64,000 nucleotides of DNA, taken from Bacillota bacterium (lineage in GTDB: Bacteria > Bacillota > Clostridia > Christensenellales > UMGS416). Below the pieces are notes generated by a model that saw nothing but the letters and a program-made list of their open reading frames with translations, made no database searches and was not told the origin of the DNA. How positions within the stretch are numbered: position 1 is the first letter of the stretch; every line of letters begins with the position of its first letter. Positions 17,655-29,305 of this stretch are shown here, one piece after another. The position numbers were made by a program, and so were the translations under genes. The stretch spans positions 32,133-96,132 of the forward strand of contig JAEZSE010000001.1 in the NCBI GenBank assembly GCA_023421955.1. Reading direction: 5' to 3'.

Positions 17655-18983
17655 TCATGATGCAGGATGACCGGCCATGAATTGGTCGAACCGATCCAGC
17701 ACATAGTCCAGCATATGCGAGGTTAAGCCGGGGTAGACGCCAATGAAGAAGGCGTTGTGCAGCACCTTTTCAGTGTTATGAAGGGGCCCGGCGATGCGGC
17801 AGTGGATCGTGCGGTAAGCCGGGTGCTTTAGGATGTTGCCGGCGAAGACCATACGGGTCTCGATGTTGCCCTCCTCCAACCATTGCACCAGCTCTGACCG
17901 GGTGAAGCCTGCGCCTTCCCGCACCATCAGCGGCAGCGCAAACCAGGATGGGTCAGCTCCCGGCAGCGCGGTGGGCAGCTGCAGGCGGTTGGCATAGGGG
18001 GTCAATCCTTCGGCCAATCGAGCGAAGTTCGCCTTGCGCTTTGCGGTGAAATCCGGCAGCTTTTTGAGCTGCTCGACGCCCATCGCGCACTGGATGTCCA
18101 AGGGCTTTAAGTTGTAACCAATGCTGCTGGTGACATACTTGTGATCATAGCCCTCAGGCAGTCCTACAAACTTGTGACTGAACCGGCAGCCGCAGGCACC
18201 TTGAGGGTTTTCCTCACCGGTGCGGCACCAGCAGGCCCGGCCCCAGTCCCGCAGTGAAAGAGCCTGGCGGTAAAGAACTGTGTTGTTGGTCACCACCGCA
18301 CCACCCTCTCCCATCGTGATGTGGTGGGCGGCATAAAAGCTCATTGTAGCCATGTCGCCGAAACTGCCGCAGAGCCGGCCCTGATAGCGGGAATCCAGCG
18401 CGTCACAGGTGTCCTCGATGACATAAAGCCCATGGGCCTGGGCAAAGCCCATGATCATATCCATCTGGGCTGGGTTGCCCAGCGTGTGGGCCACCAGAAT
18501 GGCGCGGGTGCGTTCCGAGAGTGCCCGGTTCAACAACCCTGCATCCAGGTTATAGGTGCCATCCTCCAAATCTACAAACACCGGCACCAGGCCATTTTGC
18601 AGCACCGGGTTCAAGGTGGTGGGGAAGGCCAGCGCCGCTGTGATCACCTCGTCGCCGGGCTTCAGCGGGTCTGGCAAATTGGGGGAGCACAGGGCACTCA
18701 CAGCCAGTAGGTTGGCTGACGAGCCGGAGTTCACAATGAGGGCGTGCTTCATGCCCATATACTGCCTCAAGCATTCGGCAAAGGCGTCGCCATACGGGCC
18801 CAGCGTCAGGCGGAAGTCCAGCACACTGTCCACCATGGCCTGCATCTCCCGCTCGTCATACACTCGCCCGGCATAGTGCACGCGGCTTTTGCCCGGTACA
18901 TAGGTTTCTTCCTCGCGACGGAGGGCGTAGAGTTGTTGAACCCGGTTGAGGATTTCAGCCCGTAACTGTGTTTCGGTTGGCAT
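17655..18983 (-). CDS. rfbH: CDP-4-dehydro-6-deoxyglucose 3-dehydratase (E1, RfbH/DdhC type)
   Basis: E1 is a PMP- and [2Fe-2S]-dependent dehydratase that removes the C3 hydroxyl of CDP-4-keto-6-deoxyglucose. The 442-residue protein keeps its diagnostic traits: the PLP lysine of the DegT fold is replaced by His in SFYAAHHITMGEGG (H220), and the cluster ligands C193-X57-C251-X1-C253 have exactly the E1 spacing. The fourth ligand is C264 or C266, because the loop is a few residues longer than the usual X7. The ATG at 18983 follows AGGAGG. It needs a partner reductase (E3), and none is encoded in the window. Confidence 0.9.
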   Translation of the reverse strand: MPTETQLRAEILNRVQQLYALRREEETYVPGKSRVHYAGRVYDEREMQAMVDSVLDFRLTLGPYGDAFAECLRQYMGMKHALIVNSGSSANLLAVSALCSPNLPDPLKPGDEVITAALAFPTTLNPVLQNGLVPVFVDLEDGTYNLDAGLLNRALSERTRAILVAHTLGNPAQMDMIMGFAQAHGLYVIEDTCDALDSRYQGRLCGSFGDMATMSFYAAHHITMGEGGAVVTNNTVLYRQALSLRDWGRACWCRTGEENPQGACGCRFSHKFVGLPEGYDHKYVTSSIGYNLKPLDIQCAMGVEQLKKLPDFTAKRKANFARLAEGLTPYANRLQLPTALPGADPSWFALPLMVREGAGFTRSELVQWLEEGNIETRMVFAGNILKHPAYRTIHCRIAGPLHNTEKVLHNAFFIGVYPGLTSHMLDYVLDRFDQFMAGHPAS

Positions 18984-19003
18984 GATGGTGCCTCCTGATT
19001 TTG

Positions 19004-19036
19004 GTAGGAGCGGGGCTCTGTACCCGCCCCATCTAC
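19004..19036 (-). repeat. Palindromic repeat family A, copy within the sugar operon
   Basis: Read on the minus strand this is GGGGCGGGTACAGAGCCCCG followed by CTCCTAC, with the same core as 11014, 14011 and 43966. It lies in the 145-base gap between the DegT gene and rfbH, just upstream of the rfbH ribosome-binding site. Confidence 0.7.
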
Positions 19037-19054
19037 TTGCCATTGACTCCTAAC

Positions 19055-19127
19055 TTGCCGCCTGCGGGCGGGAAATCCCCCCTGACCTCTGCGGAGGTCA
19101 TCCCCCCTTCATAAGGGAGGGTTTGGA
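19055..19127 (-). repeat. Palindromic repeat family B, copy within the sugar operon
   Basis: On the minus strand it reads CCCTCCCTTATGAAGGGGGG, then a short palindrome (GACCTCCGCAGAGGTC), then AGGGGGGATTTC, closely matching 11063-11118 inside hemW. It begins one base after the DegT stop. Confidence 0.7.
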
Positions 19128-19128
19128 G

Positions 19129-20229
19129 TCACAGCAACTCCACCAGCTTCTCGCACACAAACCCCACGTCTTCATCGGTCATGTTGGCCGCCGAAGGCAG
19201 AGAGATGCCTTGTCGCTCCACCATGGCGGCCACGGGGTTGGCGAAGCGCTGCTCCAACGTTGGGAAGCGGCTCATGCGGGGGAATGCGGGGCGGGCGTGA
19301 ATGTTGCAGGATCGTAGGCCGGCCAGGATGGCATCTCGTTGCTGAATGGTATGGCTTGGCAGCAGTATTGATGGATAGCAATAATTGCTTCGGCAGCCTT
19401 CCCGTTCCCGGATGAGCCATATGGCGTCCACATCCTTAAGCCGCCGCTCATATCCGGCAAACAGCGCCCGCTTTTTTTCCATCAGCTCGTCGGCCCGCTC
19501 CAGTTGGGCAAGGGCCAATGACGCGTGCAGGTTGCCCATCGTGTATTGATAGCCGATTTCATCGGACCAGAATACAGCCTGGCTGTCTGTTCGGCCCATG
19601 TTGGAGAGCAGCTTTGCCCGCTCATAAAGGTCATCACTGTCGGTCAGGAAGATACCGCCCTCGCCGCAAACGGCCATCTTGGCGCCCTGGAAGCTGAAGC
19701 AGGCGATGTCGCCGAAGCTGCCCACCGGTTTGCCTTGATAGGTGGCTCCCAGTGCCGGGGCAGCGTCCTCAATCACAGCAAGCCCATGCTCACGGGCGAT
19801 GGACAGGATCGTATCCATATCCGCCGGGTGGCCGAAGGTGTGCACCAGCATGATGGCGCGGGTTTTCGGCGTGATGGCCTGCCGGATGGCTTCGGGGTCA
19901 ATGGTCCAGGTGTCCGGCTCGATATCCACCAACACGCAGGTGGCACCGGTGTAGGCGATGGCATAGGCCGTGGCTACCCAACTGAAGTCGGTCACGATCA
20001 CCTCATCACCGGGCCCCAGGCCTAGTGAGGCCACCGCCAGGTGCAGCGCCACAGTGCAGCAATGGGTGGCGATGGCGTGCTTCACACCGATGCGTTCCGC
20101 AAAAGCTTTCTCCAGCCGTTTCACGTAGTTGTCATAGTTCTCATACCAACCGTTCTTCACGGCATCCAGCACATAGCCCACCTCGTGGTCGGTGATGTCA
20201 GGGCCGGCAAAGCTGATCTTGTGATCCAT
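19129..20229 (-). CDS. DegT/DnrJ/EryC1 sugar aminotransferase
   Basis: Members of this family transfer an amino group from glutamate to a keto-sugar nucleotide using PLP. The 366-residue protein shows FAGPDITDHEVGYVLDAV at the start, the PLP-facing VIEDAAPALGATYQG, and SFQGAKMAVCGEGG with the Schiff-base Lys184, so unlike rfbH next to it this copy should be a true transaminase. The nearest relatives appear to be perosamine-synthase-type C4 aminotransferases, but the substrate cannot be read from sequence. The class I aminotransferase gene ends 16 bases before it. The start has GGGAGG about 11 bases upstream. Confidence 0.87.
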   Translation of the reverse strand: MDHKISFAGPDITDHEVGYVLDAVKNGWYENYDNYVKRLEKAFAERIGVKHAIATHCCTVALHLAVASLGLGPGDEVIVTDFSWVATAYAIAYTGATCVLVDIEPDTWTIDPEAIRQAITPKTRAIMLVHTFGHPADMDTILSIAREHGLAVIEDAAPALGATYQGKPVGSFGDIACFSFQGAKMAVCGEGGIFLTDSDDLYERAKLLSNMGRTDSQAVFWSDEIGYQYTMGNLHASLALAQLERADELMEKKRALFAGYERRLKDVDAIWLIREREGCRSNYCYPSILLPSHTIQQRDAILAGLRSCNIHARPAFPRMSRFPTLEQRFANPVAAMVERQGISLPSAANMTDEDVGFVCEKLVELL

Positions 20230-20245
20230 GGCAATCTGTCCTCCC

Positions 20246-21394
20246 TTAATGGTGTTTCAGGCGCTGCAGCCGCTCGCAGGCTTCGTCCAGCACACGGTCC
20301 ACCTTGGCAAAGCAAACGCGCACCAGTGTTTCGCCCCGGCCTTCGGTGCAGAAGGCACTGCCGGGCACTACGGCCACACCGGTGGTATTGAGGACGCGCA
20401 TTGCCTTCTCCTTGGAGGTTTCTCCAGGCACAAAGCTTGCATCAGCCAGGATGTAGTAGGCTCCCTGCGGCACATGGGGTGAAAATCCAGCAAGCGAAAG
20501 ACCCTCGCACATCCGGTCGCGCTTGGCCTGATATTGGCTTCGGAGCTGCTCATAATGGATCTGTGGCAGTTCCGGAAGCACGGAAGCCACAGCGGCTTGC
20601 ATGGGAGCGGGCGCGCACACATACACCAGATCACTGGCATATCCCACCAGCTTGGCGAGCTCCGGAGCGCAGGAGCAATACCCGATGCGCCAACCGGTGA
20701 TGCTGAAGGTTTTGGAAAATCCGGAGATTGTAACTGTGCGGTCGCGCAGCGCCGGCACCGAGCCGGGGCTGATATGCCGCTTGCCGTCATAGACGAAATA
20801 CTCATAGATTTCATCGGTGAACACCAGCAGGTCGTGCCGGATGCAGATATCTGCCAGTCGCTCCAGTTCCTCCTGAGTGAACACCTTGCCGGTGGGGTTG
20901 ACGGGGGTGTTCACAAGGATGGCGCGGGTTTGTGGTGTGACAAGGTTCTCCACCTTGTCTGCGTCAAATGTCCAGTCCGGCGGTGATAACTCTGCTAGAA
21001 CCGGCTCGATGCCCAGCACCTGCAAGGTGTATAGGTGGTAGCCGTAAAACGGTTCAAACAGGATCATCTGGCTGCCAGGCTCCAGCAGCGCCATGCAGGC
21101 GCTGCAAAACGCACCGGAAGCGCCGCAGGTGACCACGATGCCGCCGTTGGGATCGGCAGCAATGCCGTTGTAGTAGCGAAGCTTATTGGCGACGGCCTGT
21201 TTTAGTTCAGGGATGCCGTCGTGGGCGGTGTAGTGGTTCTGCCCGGCGTGAATTGCGGCGCACGCCTGATCTTTGAGACCCGGAGGCAGCGGCATGTCGC
21301 AGACGCCCTGCGACAGGTTGATGCCGCCTGCCCGGTCGCAAAGCTCTGTCATGATGCGGATCTCCGACTTGGCCAATGCCTGCATGCCGTTCAT
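20246..21394 (-). CDS. Class I/II PLP-dependent aminotransferase
   Basis: The 382-residue protein is an aspartate-aminotransferase-fold enzyme: INLSQGVCDMPLPPGL, the aromatic/Asp pocket NTPVNPTGKVFTQEEL and FTDEIYEYFVYDG, and the Schiff-base Lys228 in TISGFSKTFSITGWRIGY. The final Arg region (GETLVRVCFAKVD) would bind the amino-acid carboxylate. Its ATG overlaps the stop of the TPP-GNAT gene (ATGA), with AGGAG inside that gene's last codons, so it is translationally coupled. Why a cluster for a sugar nucleotide needs an amino-acid-type aminotransferase is unclear; it could supply an amino or keto acid for the neighbouring enzyme. Confidence 0.85.
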   Translation of the reverse strand: MNGMQALAKSEIRIMTELCDRAGGINLSQGVCDMPLPPGLKDQACAAIHAGQNHYTAHDGIPELKQAVANKLRYYNGIAADPNGGIVVTCGASGAFCSACMALLEPGSQMILFEPFYGYHLYTLQVLGIEPVLAELSPPDWTFDADKVENLVTPQTRAILVNTPVNPTGKVFTQEELERLADICIRHDLLVFTDEIYEYFVYDGKRHISPGSVPALRDRTVTISGFSKTFSITGWRIGYCSCAPELAKLVGYASDLVYVCAPAPMQAAVASVLPELPQIHYEQLRSQYQAKRDRMCEGLSLAGFSPHVPQGAYYILADASFVPGETSKEKAMRVLNTTGVAVVPGSAFCTEGRGETLVRVCFAKVDRVLDEACERLQRLKHH

Positions 21395-23724
21395 ATTTGT
21401 TCTCCTAAGCCAGCCAGTGTCATGTGCAGATATTCGGGGTCATGCTGCTCCACCTCGGCGATGAACCCGTTGCGCAGGTAAAAGGCAATGGCACGATCGT
21501 TGCCGTGCAGCACACGCAGACCGATGGATTGGAGCTTCAGCTCTTGCAGCGCCCAATCGGTCATCGCATGCAGTGCTTGGGCCATGATGCCGGAATGGCC
21601 TTGCTTTTCACCCCGCAGCACGGCATCCACCTCGCAAAACTCTCGGGCGTAATTGAAGCTGGATAGCCCAATATGGCCCACCGGCTCTCCGTCCGGCCCT
21701 GTGATCAGGAAGAGCAGCCTGTCCTCTCGGTTCAGCACCTGTTGATCCAGCCAGAGGGCAGTGCTTTCCTCCGTAGCGGTGAACGGCGCGGCAGAGAGTG
21801 CATCCTGGTTTTCGTTGCGCCACCGGCAAAGCAATGTATCCAAACCGGGCAGTGTTTCCCGCCAATCCATCGTGATAGGCCGCAGCCATCCCTTCAATGC
21901 TCCGCCGTCAACATGGATGGGCAGCAGCGACAGCGGGTCGGCGGGGCATTTGCGCTTCATGCGCTTAAATGAAGAAACCACAGATTTCCGGAAGAGATCT
22001 TCAGATTGATCTGGCGGTGCTTGCCAGGGCTCCACCAGAATGAGCGATTGAAACAAGTCTTTATCGAGCGGTGGGTCCTGCTCCTCAATGGGCTTGTGCA
22101 CCAAAAGCTTGGGTGTAATGGGCATGTCTTGCGGCAACATGACCTCGACGAGCGTCGGGCCATCGGCTTCCAGCGCCGCCCGGAGTGCTTTGATATTGTC
22201 CATTCCGATCCGCACCGACGGGATGCCATACGCCTGCGCCACGGCGGCAAAAACCGGCGCGGCATAGCCATCCACCGTGGCGGCAAACCGGCTGTCGAAG
22301 TACTGTTGCTGGAACTGGCGGATCATGCCCAGGCAACCATTATTGAGCACCACAATCTTTACGGGAATGCCTTCCCGGTGCACCAACGCCAGCTCCTGGA
22401 TGTTCATCTGCATACCGCCGTCGCCGGCGATGGCAAGGGGGGTGGGGCACCCCGCATACCACGCCCCGATGGCTGCCGGCAGCGCGAAGCCCATGGAACC
22501 CATTCCACCGGTGGTCAGGATCCGCTGCCCTCCGGAAACCCGCAGATGCCTTGCTGCCCACATTTGGTTGCCGCCCACATCCAGGCAGGCCGCGCCATCC
22601 ATGGGCAGCCAACTGGTCACGGTGTCCAGTATGGCAACCGGGCCGCTGGGCTCCTCCGGCAGGCTGGCGCGGCACTGGTCAACCCACCCCAGCCAGTCAT
22701 AGGTGTTTATTTGGATGCGGCTTTGGATACTGTTCAGCCGGGTGAGGAATTCCTTGATGTCTGTCTTGACCGCCAATTCCTCCGGCTTGACTTTACGGTT
22801 CAGCTCGTGCTCATCCAGATCCACGCGAATGAGCCGTGCGGCGCGGGCAAAGCTCTCTGGCTCTGTACCGGTCTGGCGGCTGTCCAGCCTCGCACCGAGG
22901 GCAAGGATCAAGTCGCTGTTTGCCAGGGCCATGTTTGCAAGGCGGTGGCCGTAGGTGCCGGCCATGCCCAGCCACAGCGGGGAATGGTTATCAAAGCTGT
23001 CGCGGCCCATCAATGTGGTCACCACAGGGAGCCGCAGCGCTTCAGCAAGCTCCGCAAGCGCACTTGTTGCCCCGGCCAGCCGCACCCCTCCGCCGGAGAG
23101 GATCACAGGCCGCTTGTAGCCGTTGAGCGCGCGGATCACAGGATCCAGCTGCAAGTGTTCTTTGTCCAGCTGTGGTGGCTGATAGCCATCCAACAAACCT
23201 GGTTCCACTTCCGCCCGCTGCATATCCATCGGCAGGTCCAGCAGCACCGGCCCCGGCCTGCCGCTTGTGGCGGTGTGAAGCGCCTTTTCCAGTTCGAACC
23301 GCAGTTTGGCCGGATCATTCACCCTCGCGGCATATTTGGTAATGGGGGCCGCCATGCTCACGATGTCGGTTTCCTGAAAGCCCCGCTGCCGGAGGGGCAG
23401 GTCACCTTTGTATTCGTAGGTATTGACCTGGCCAGTGAGGTAGAGGCAGGGGATCGAGTCAAACCATGCGCTGCCGATGCCGGTGAGCAGGTTGGTGGCG
23501 CCGGGGCCGCTGGTTGCCATTGCCACGCCCACGCTGTTTTTCCATCGGGTATAACCTTCGGCTGCAAAGGCTGCCCCCTGCTCGTGATATGTGCCCACAA
23601 ACTGGATGCCTGGCAGCTTTGCAATGGAGTCGATCAGGTGGGTGATCGCACCGCCGGGCACGCCAAACACATGGGTGACACCAGCATCCCGCAGAAAGCA
23701 GGCCACATAGTCCGATGCTTTCAT
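21391..23724 (-). CDS. TPP-dependent acetolactate-synthase-like enzyme fused to a GNAT acyltransferase domain
   Basis: The first ~560 of 777 residues form a complete TPP enzyme of the acetolactate synthase family: catalytic Glu48 in GTYHEQGAAFAAEGY, the FAD-region-like middle domain, and the TPP/Mg motif GDGGMQMNIQELALVHREG. From about residue 610 a GNAT N-acyltransferase domain follows (VGHIGLSSFNYAREF, then RGEKQGHSGIMAQALHAM as the acyl-CoA loop). YerE of Yersinia is a known homologue that adds a two-carbon unit from pyruvate to a CDP-3,6-dideoxy-4-keto sugar; rfbF, rfbG and rfbH here would provide that acceptor. The start at 23724 overlaps the rfbG stop (ATGA). Confidence 0.85.
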   Translation of the reverse strand: MKASDYVACFLRDAGVTHVFGVPGGAITHLIDSIAKLPGIQFVGTYHEQGAAFAAEGYTRWKNSVGVAMATSGPGATNLLTGIGSAWFDSIPCLYLTGQVNTYEYKGDLPLRQRGFQETDIVSMAAPITKYAARVNDPAKLRFELEKALHTATSGRPGPVLLDLPMDMQRAEVEPGLLDGYQPPQLDKEHLQLDPVIRALNGYKRPVILSGGGVRLAGATSALAELAEALRLPVVTTLMGRDSFDNHSPLWLGMAGTYGHRLANMALANSDLILALGARLDSRQTGTEPESFARAARLIRVDLDEHELNRKVKPEELAVKTDIKEFLTRLNSIQSRIQINTYDWLGWVDQCRASLPEEPSGPVAILDTVTSWLPMDGAACLDVGGNQMWAARHLRVSGGQRILTTGGMGSMGFALPAAIGAWYAGCPTPLAIAGDGGMQMNIQELALVHREGIPVKIVVLNNGCLGMIRQFQQQYFDSRFAATVDGYAAPVFAAVAQAYGIPSVRIGMDNIKALRAALEADGPTLVEVMLPQDMPITPKLLVHKPIEEQDPPLDKDLFQSLILVEPWQAPPDQSEDLFRKSVVSSFKRMKRKCPADPLSLLPIHVDGGALKGWLRPITMDWRETLPGLDTLLCRWRNENQDALSAAPFTATEESTALWLDQQVLNREDRLLFLITGPDGEPVGHIGLSSFNYAREFCEVDAVLRGEKQGHSGIMAQALHAMTDWALQELKLQSIGLRVLHGNDRAIAFYLRNGFIAEVEQHDPEYLHMTLAGLGEQI

Positions 23725-24796
23725 CGGTCGCCTCTCGTTTCCAGCATCCGTGCGCTGTAGTCTTCCATTTGGCGCTGGCATATTGCTCGTACGTCAGTGC
23801 CCTCAAAGCGCCGATACCAATCGGCTGCCCATTTGAGTCCTTCGTCCAGTGAGAGCTGAGGTTTCCACCCCAGCAATGCCCTGGCCTTGGTGCAGTCCAG
23901 GCTCAACAGTGTGGCTTCATGGGGGTCTGTGGGGCATGAGCAATCAGCCCAGCTTCCGCTGCCCCAAAGCTTCAGGAACTGCTCCACTACTGTCTGCACT
24001 GGCACGATCGAATCGGCACAGGGGCCGAAGTTCCACGGCCCGGCAAATTTGTCAGGATCATGCAGCAATCTTTGCATGAGCGCGAGATAGCCGGACAGTG
24101 GCTCCAACACATGCTGCCAGGGCCGCACGGCTTGGGGGCTCCGCACCTCCACGGGCATGCCGGCCCTCAACGCCCGCACACAGTCTGGCAGGATGCGGTG
24201 GGCAGCCCAATCTCCGCCGCCAATCACGTTTCCAGCCCGGGCCGTGGCAATGGCCTTGCCTGGAAAGGAGCGCCGCCACGCTGCTGCGACCAGCTCTGCG
24301 CAACCCTTGCTGGCGCTGTAGGGGTCATAACCGCCCATGGGGTCGCATTCGCGGTATCCCCACAGCTGCTCGCGGTTTTCGTAGCACTTGTCTGAGGTCA
24401 CGATCACCGCCGCCTGCGTCTCCTCAAACTGCCGCACGCATTCCAGCACATTGACCGTGCCCATCACGTTGGTTTCCACCGTCTCGGCAGGCCTGGCGTA
24501 AGATTCCCGCACGATGGCCTGCGCTGCAAGGTGAAAGACCATGTCGGGCCGGTATTCGTCAAACACCGCCCGCAATGCCTTCATGTCGCGGATGTCTCCA
24601 TGGATGTCGTCTATGAGCTCATCTAGCTTGCAGAGCATGAAATTATCCTGCGGCCCGGTGGGGGGCAGCGCATAACCCACCACATTGGCCCCCAGTCGGT
24701 GCAGCCATAACGCCAGCCACGAGCCCTTGAAGCCCGTGTGACCGGTCACCAGCACCGTCTTGCCCCTGTATACGCCGCCAAACGGCAGGCCTGCGT

Positions 24797-24800
<4 letters not shown>
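23721..24800 (-). CDS. rfbG: CDP-glucose 4,6-dehydratase
   Basis: RfbG converts CDP-glucose to CDP-4-keto-6-deoxyglucose with bound NAD. The protein is an extended SDR: TGHTGFKGSWLALWLHRLGA (GxxGxxG), AAQAIVRESYARPAETVETN, and the catalytic YSASK motif in YDPYSASKGCAELV. At 359 residues it equals the family length. The ATG at 24800 overlaps the rfbF stop as ATGA, and the same overlap joins it to the TPP-GNAT gene, so rfbF, rfbG and the fusion are translationally coupled. A TTG five codons earlier is possible but less likely. Confidence 0.93.
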
Positions 24801-25567
<767 letters not shown>

Positions 25568-25712
25568 GCTTTGCCTCCCCGGTTGGTCTGGCCCTGCGGC
25601 TTCTTCATGATATGCCGGGGCAGGTGCTGTTGTTCGCTCCATCTGCCCCTGATCTGGCTGTGGCAGGCAGATGGATATCGTTTGATCCAGATTGCGGATC
25701 TCCCGAGGGATA

Positions 25713-26960
25713 TCAGCTGCTTGCTGATTTTATAAAGCTCAGATAATAATGGTTGGCCTGTTTTCCAAACCTGGCCCCCAGGCCATAGAGCACTCCCATT
25801 GTTTCAAACAGGATGCCATCGTCCGCCGCTGTGCAGGCCAGCTGGCCGCCGGGGTTCAGCATGCCATACAACATATGGTAGAAGGCAGGGCGGTCTGAGA
25901 TCAGCCGCGTGTCGGTCTCCAGTACAATGAAGTCAAACGACTGGCCGGCAAATTGCACAGCTGCATCCTCCGGCGCTCCTACTTCGCAGCGGTCGCAGAT
26001 TGTTTTGAGATCGGCCATCTTACCGCGATCCGATGCCAGATAGGAAAGCGTCGCTTGTTTGCAGCCGAAGTACCGGCAGTTGTTCTTTACATGCAGCGCC
26101 GTGGAGCCATAGGATGAGCCGATTCCCAGAATGCTTGCGCTCTGCCCACCATCATAGGTGAGAGTATCCACCATCGTGCAGTCGATCAGGCCGGCCAAAT
26201 AAGGGTCCGCGTTGAACTTCGACATGAACAGCCGCAGATTTCGGATTTGCAGGGTTTTGTCCTTTTCATATTCCGCGTTAAAGGATCGGGCCCCATAATG
26301 ATGAACGAACGTGTCGCGGGCAAGAATGACCTTGTAGCCCATCCTTCGGATGGAAAAACAGATGGCGTCGTCATCATAACAGCCGGGGTTGAAGTCCTCA
26401 TCGAAGCCGCCTAGCGTTTGCATGATCTCATTGCGGTAAATGCCCAGGTAAGTGGATAGCTTCAGCCGCTCCTCCCATTTGCCGGGGTCGCTCACATTGT
26501 GGCGTTCGGCATACCGCTGGATAGCCTCCATAGTGGTGCAGCCGATGTTGATTTGCTGGTAGTTGCAGGAGGCGTTGCACACCGGCACGGCCATGCCCAC
26601 CCTTGGGTCTGTCTCCAGGATGGCTACCAGGTTGTCCAACCAACGGGCGGTCACCACGATATCGTTGCTCACGTTCAGCACGTATTTGCCGCGAGCCGCA
26701 CGGATGCCATGGTTGATCGCCTTATCCACGCCGATATTTTGCGCAAAGCTGATATGCCGGGCTGCGGGCACGCTTTCCAGATATTCCTTTGTGCCGTCGG
26801 TAGAGCCGTTATCCACGGTGATCAGCTCATAATCCAGGTGCGCGGTGTGGCGAAGTATGCTCTCCACGCACTGGCGTGTGTAGTCCAGATGGTTATACGC
26901 CAGCACCACGATGCTGGTCAGCGGCTGCGTTCCACTTTCAGAAACAGAATCATTGTGCAT
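25713..26960 (-). CDS. Family 2 glycosyltransferase with C-terminal Rossmann-like domain (first copy)
   Basis: This 415-residue protein is a close paralogue of the one at 16400-17641 over its full length. The GT-A half shows SIVVLAYNHLDYTRQCVESI, ELITVDNGSTDGTKEYLES and LNVSNDIVVTARWL. The C-terminal half starts with SILGIGSSYGSTALHVKNN and resembles a methyltransferase-like Rossmann domain, perhaps only structural. It lies directly downstream of the collagen-like protein gene and upstream of rfbF, the position expected for an enzyme that glycosylates that protein, as sgtA/bclA in Clostridioides difficile. The start has GAGAGGAAGGGG upstream. Confidence 0.85.
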   Translation of the reverse strand: MHNDSVSESGTQPLTSIVVLAYNHLDYTRQCVESILRHTAHLDYELITVDNGSTDGTKEYLESVPAARHISFAQNIGVDKAINHGIRAARGKYVLNVSNDIVVTARWLDNLVAILETDPRVGMAVPVCNASCNYQQINIGCTTMEAIQRYAERHNVSDPGKWEERLKLSTYLGIYRNEIMQTLGGFDEDFNPGCYDDDAICFSIRRMGYKVILARDTFVHHYGARSFNAEYEKDKTLQIRNLRLFMSKFNADPYLAGLIDCTMVDTLTYDGGQSASILGIGSSYGSTALHVKNNCRYFGCKQATLSYLASDRGKMADLKTICDRCEVGAPEDAAVQFAGQSFDFIVLETDTRLISDRPAFYHMLYGMLNPGGQLACTAADDGILFETMGVLYGLGARFGKQANHYYLSFIKSASS

Positions 26961-27017
26961 GAAAGCCCCTTCCTCTCTGCCAGCAGTCTATTCCAGGCAA
27001 CAGAATGTTTGACAATG

Positions 27018-27048
27018 AAATGGCGGCTGACAAATGTCAACCGCCATG
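27018..27048 (-). terminator. Hairpin after the collagen-like gene
   Basis: Arms ATGGCGG and CCGCCAT, with inner TGACA and TGTCA pairs, form a strong hairpin 19 bases after the collagen-like stop. On the minus strand it is followed by TTTCATT, a weak U-run, so termination may be partial and allow read-through into the glycosyltransferase gene. Confidence 0.5.
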
Positions 27049-27066
27049 GCGCGAGCCTTGCGCGTA

Positions 27067-29133
<2,067 letters not shown>

Positions 29134-29134
29134 T

Positions 29135-29143
29135 TATCATATG
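29135..29143 (-). promoter_or_regulatory. Possible sporulation sigma -10 element (CATATGATA)
   Basis: On the minus strand CATATGATA fits the mother-cell sigma-K/sigma-E -10 pattern CATAnnnTA and lies 41 bases before the collagen-gene start. No convincing -35 match is seen, so this is only suggestive of late mother-cell expression. Confidence 0.3.
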
Positions 29144-29305
29144 TTGGTAGTGGCTGATCTGCCAGCGAGATGGTGTTGTGATAGATCCATTAACCCATCG
29201 CCTCAAATATCTTTGTATATCACCAGCGGATTGTTGATTCGCCTACCATTTCATAGTTGGATGGGATATACTGATACCGACTCAAGTCAGCAGGAAGGTC
29301 GCAGC

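Noticed and set aside
22006..23760. 584-codon plus-strand frame opposite the TPP enzyme
   Set aside because: Shadow of a GC-rich coding region; the minus-strand enzyme has all its motifs.
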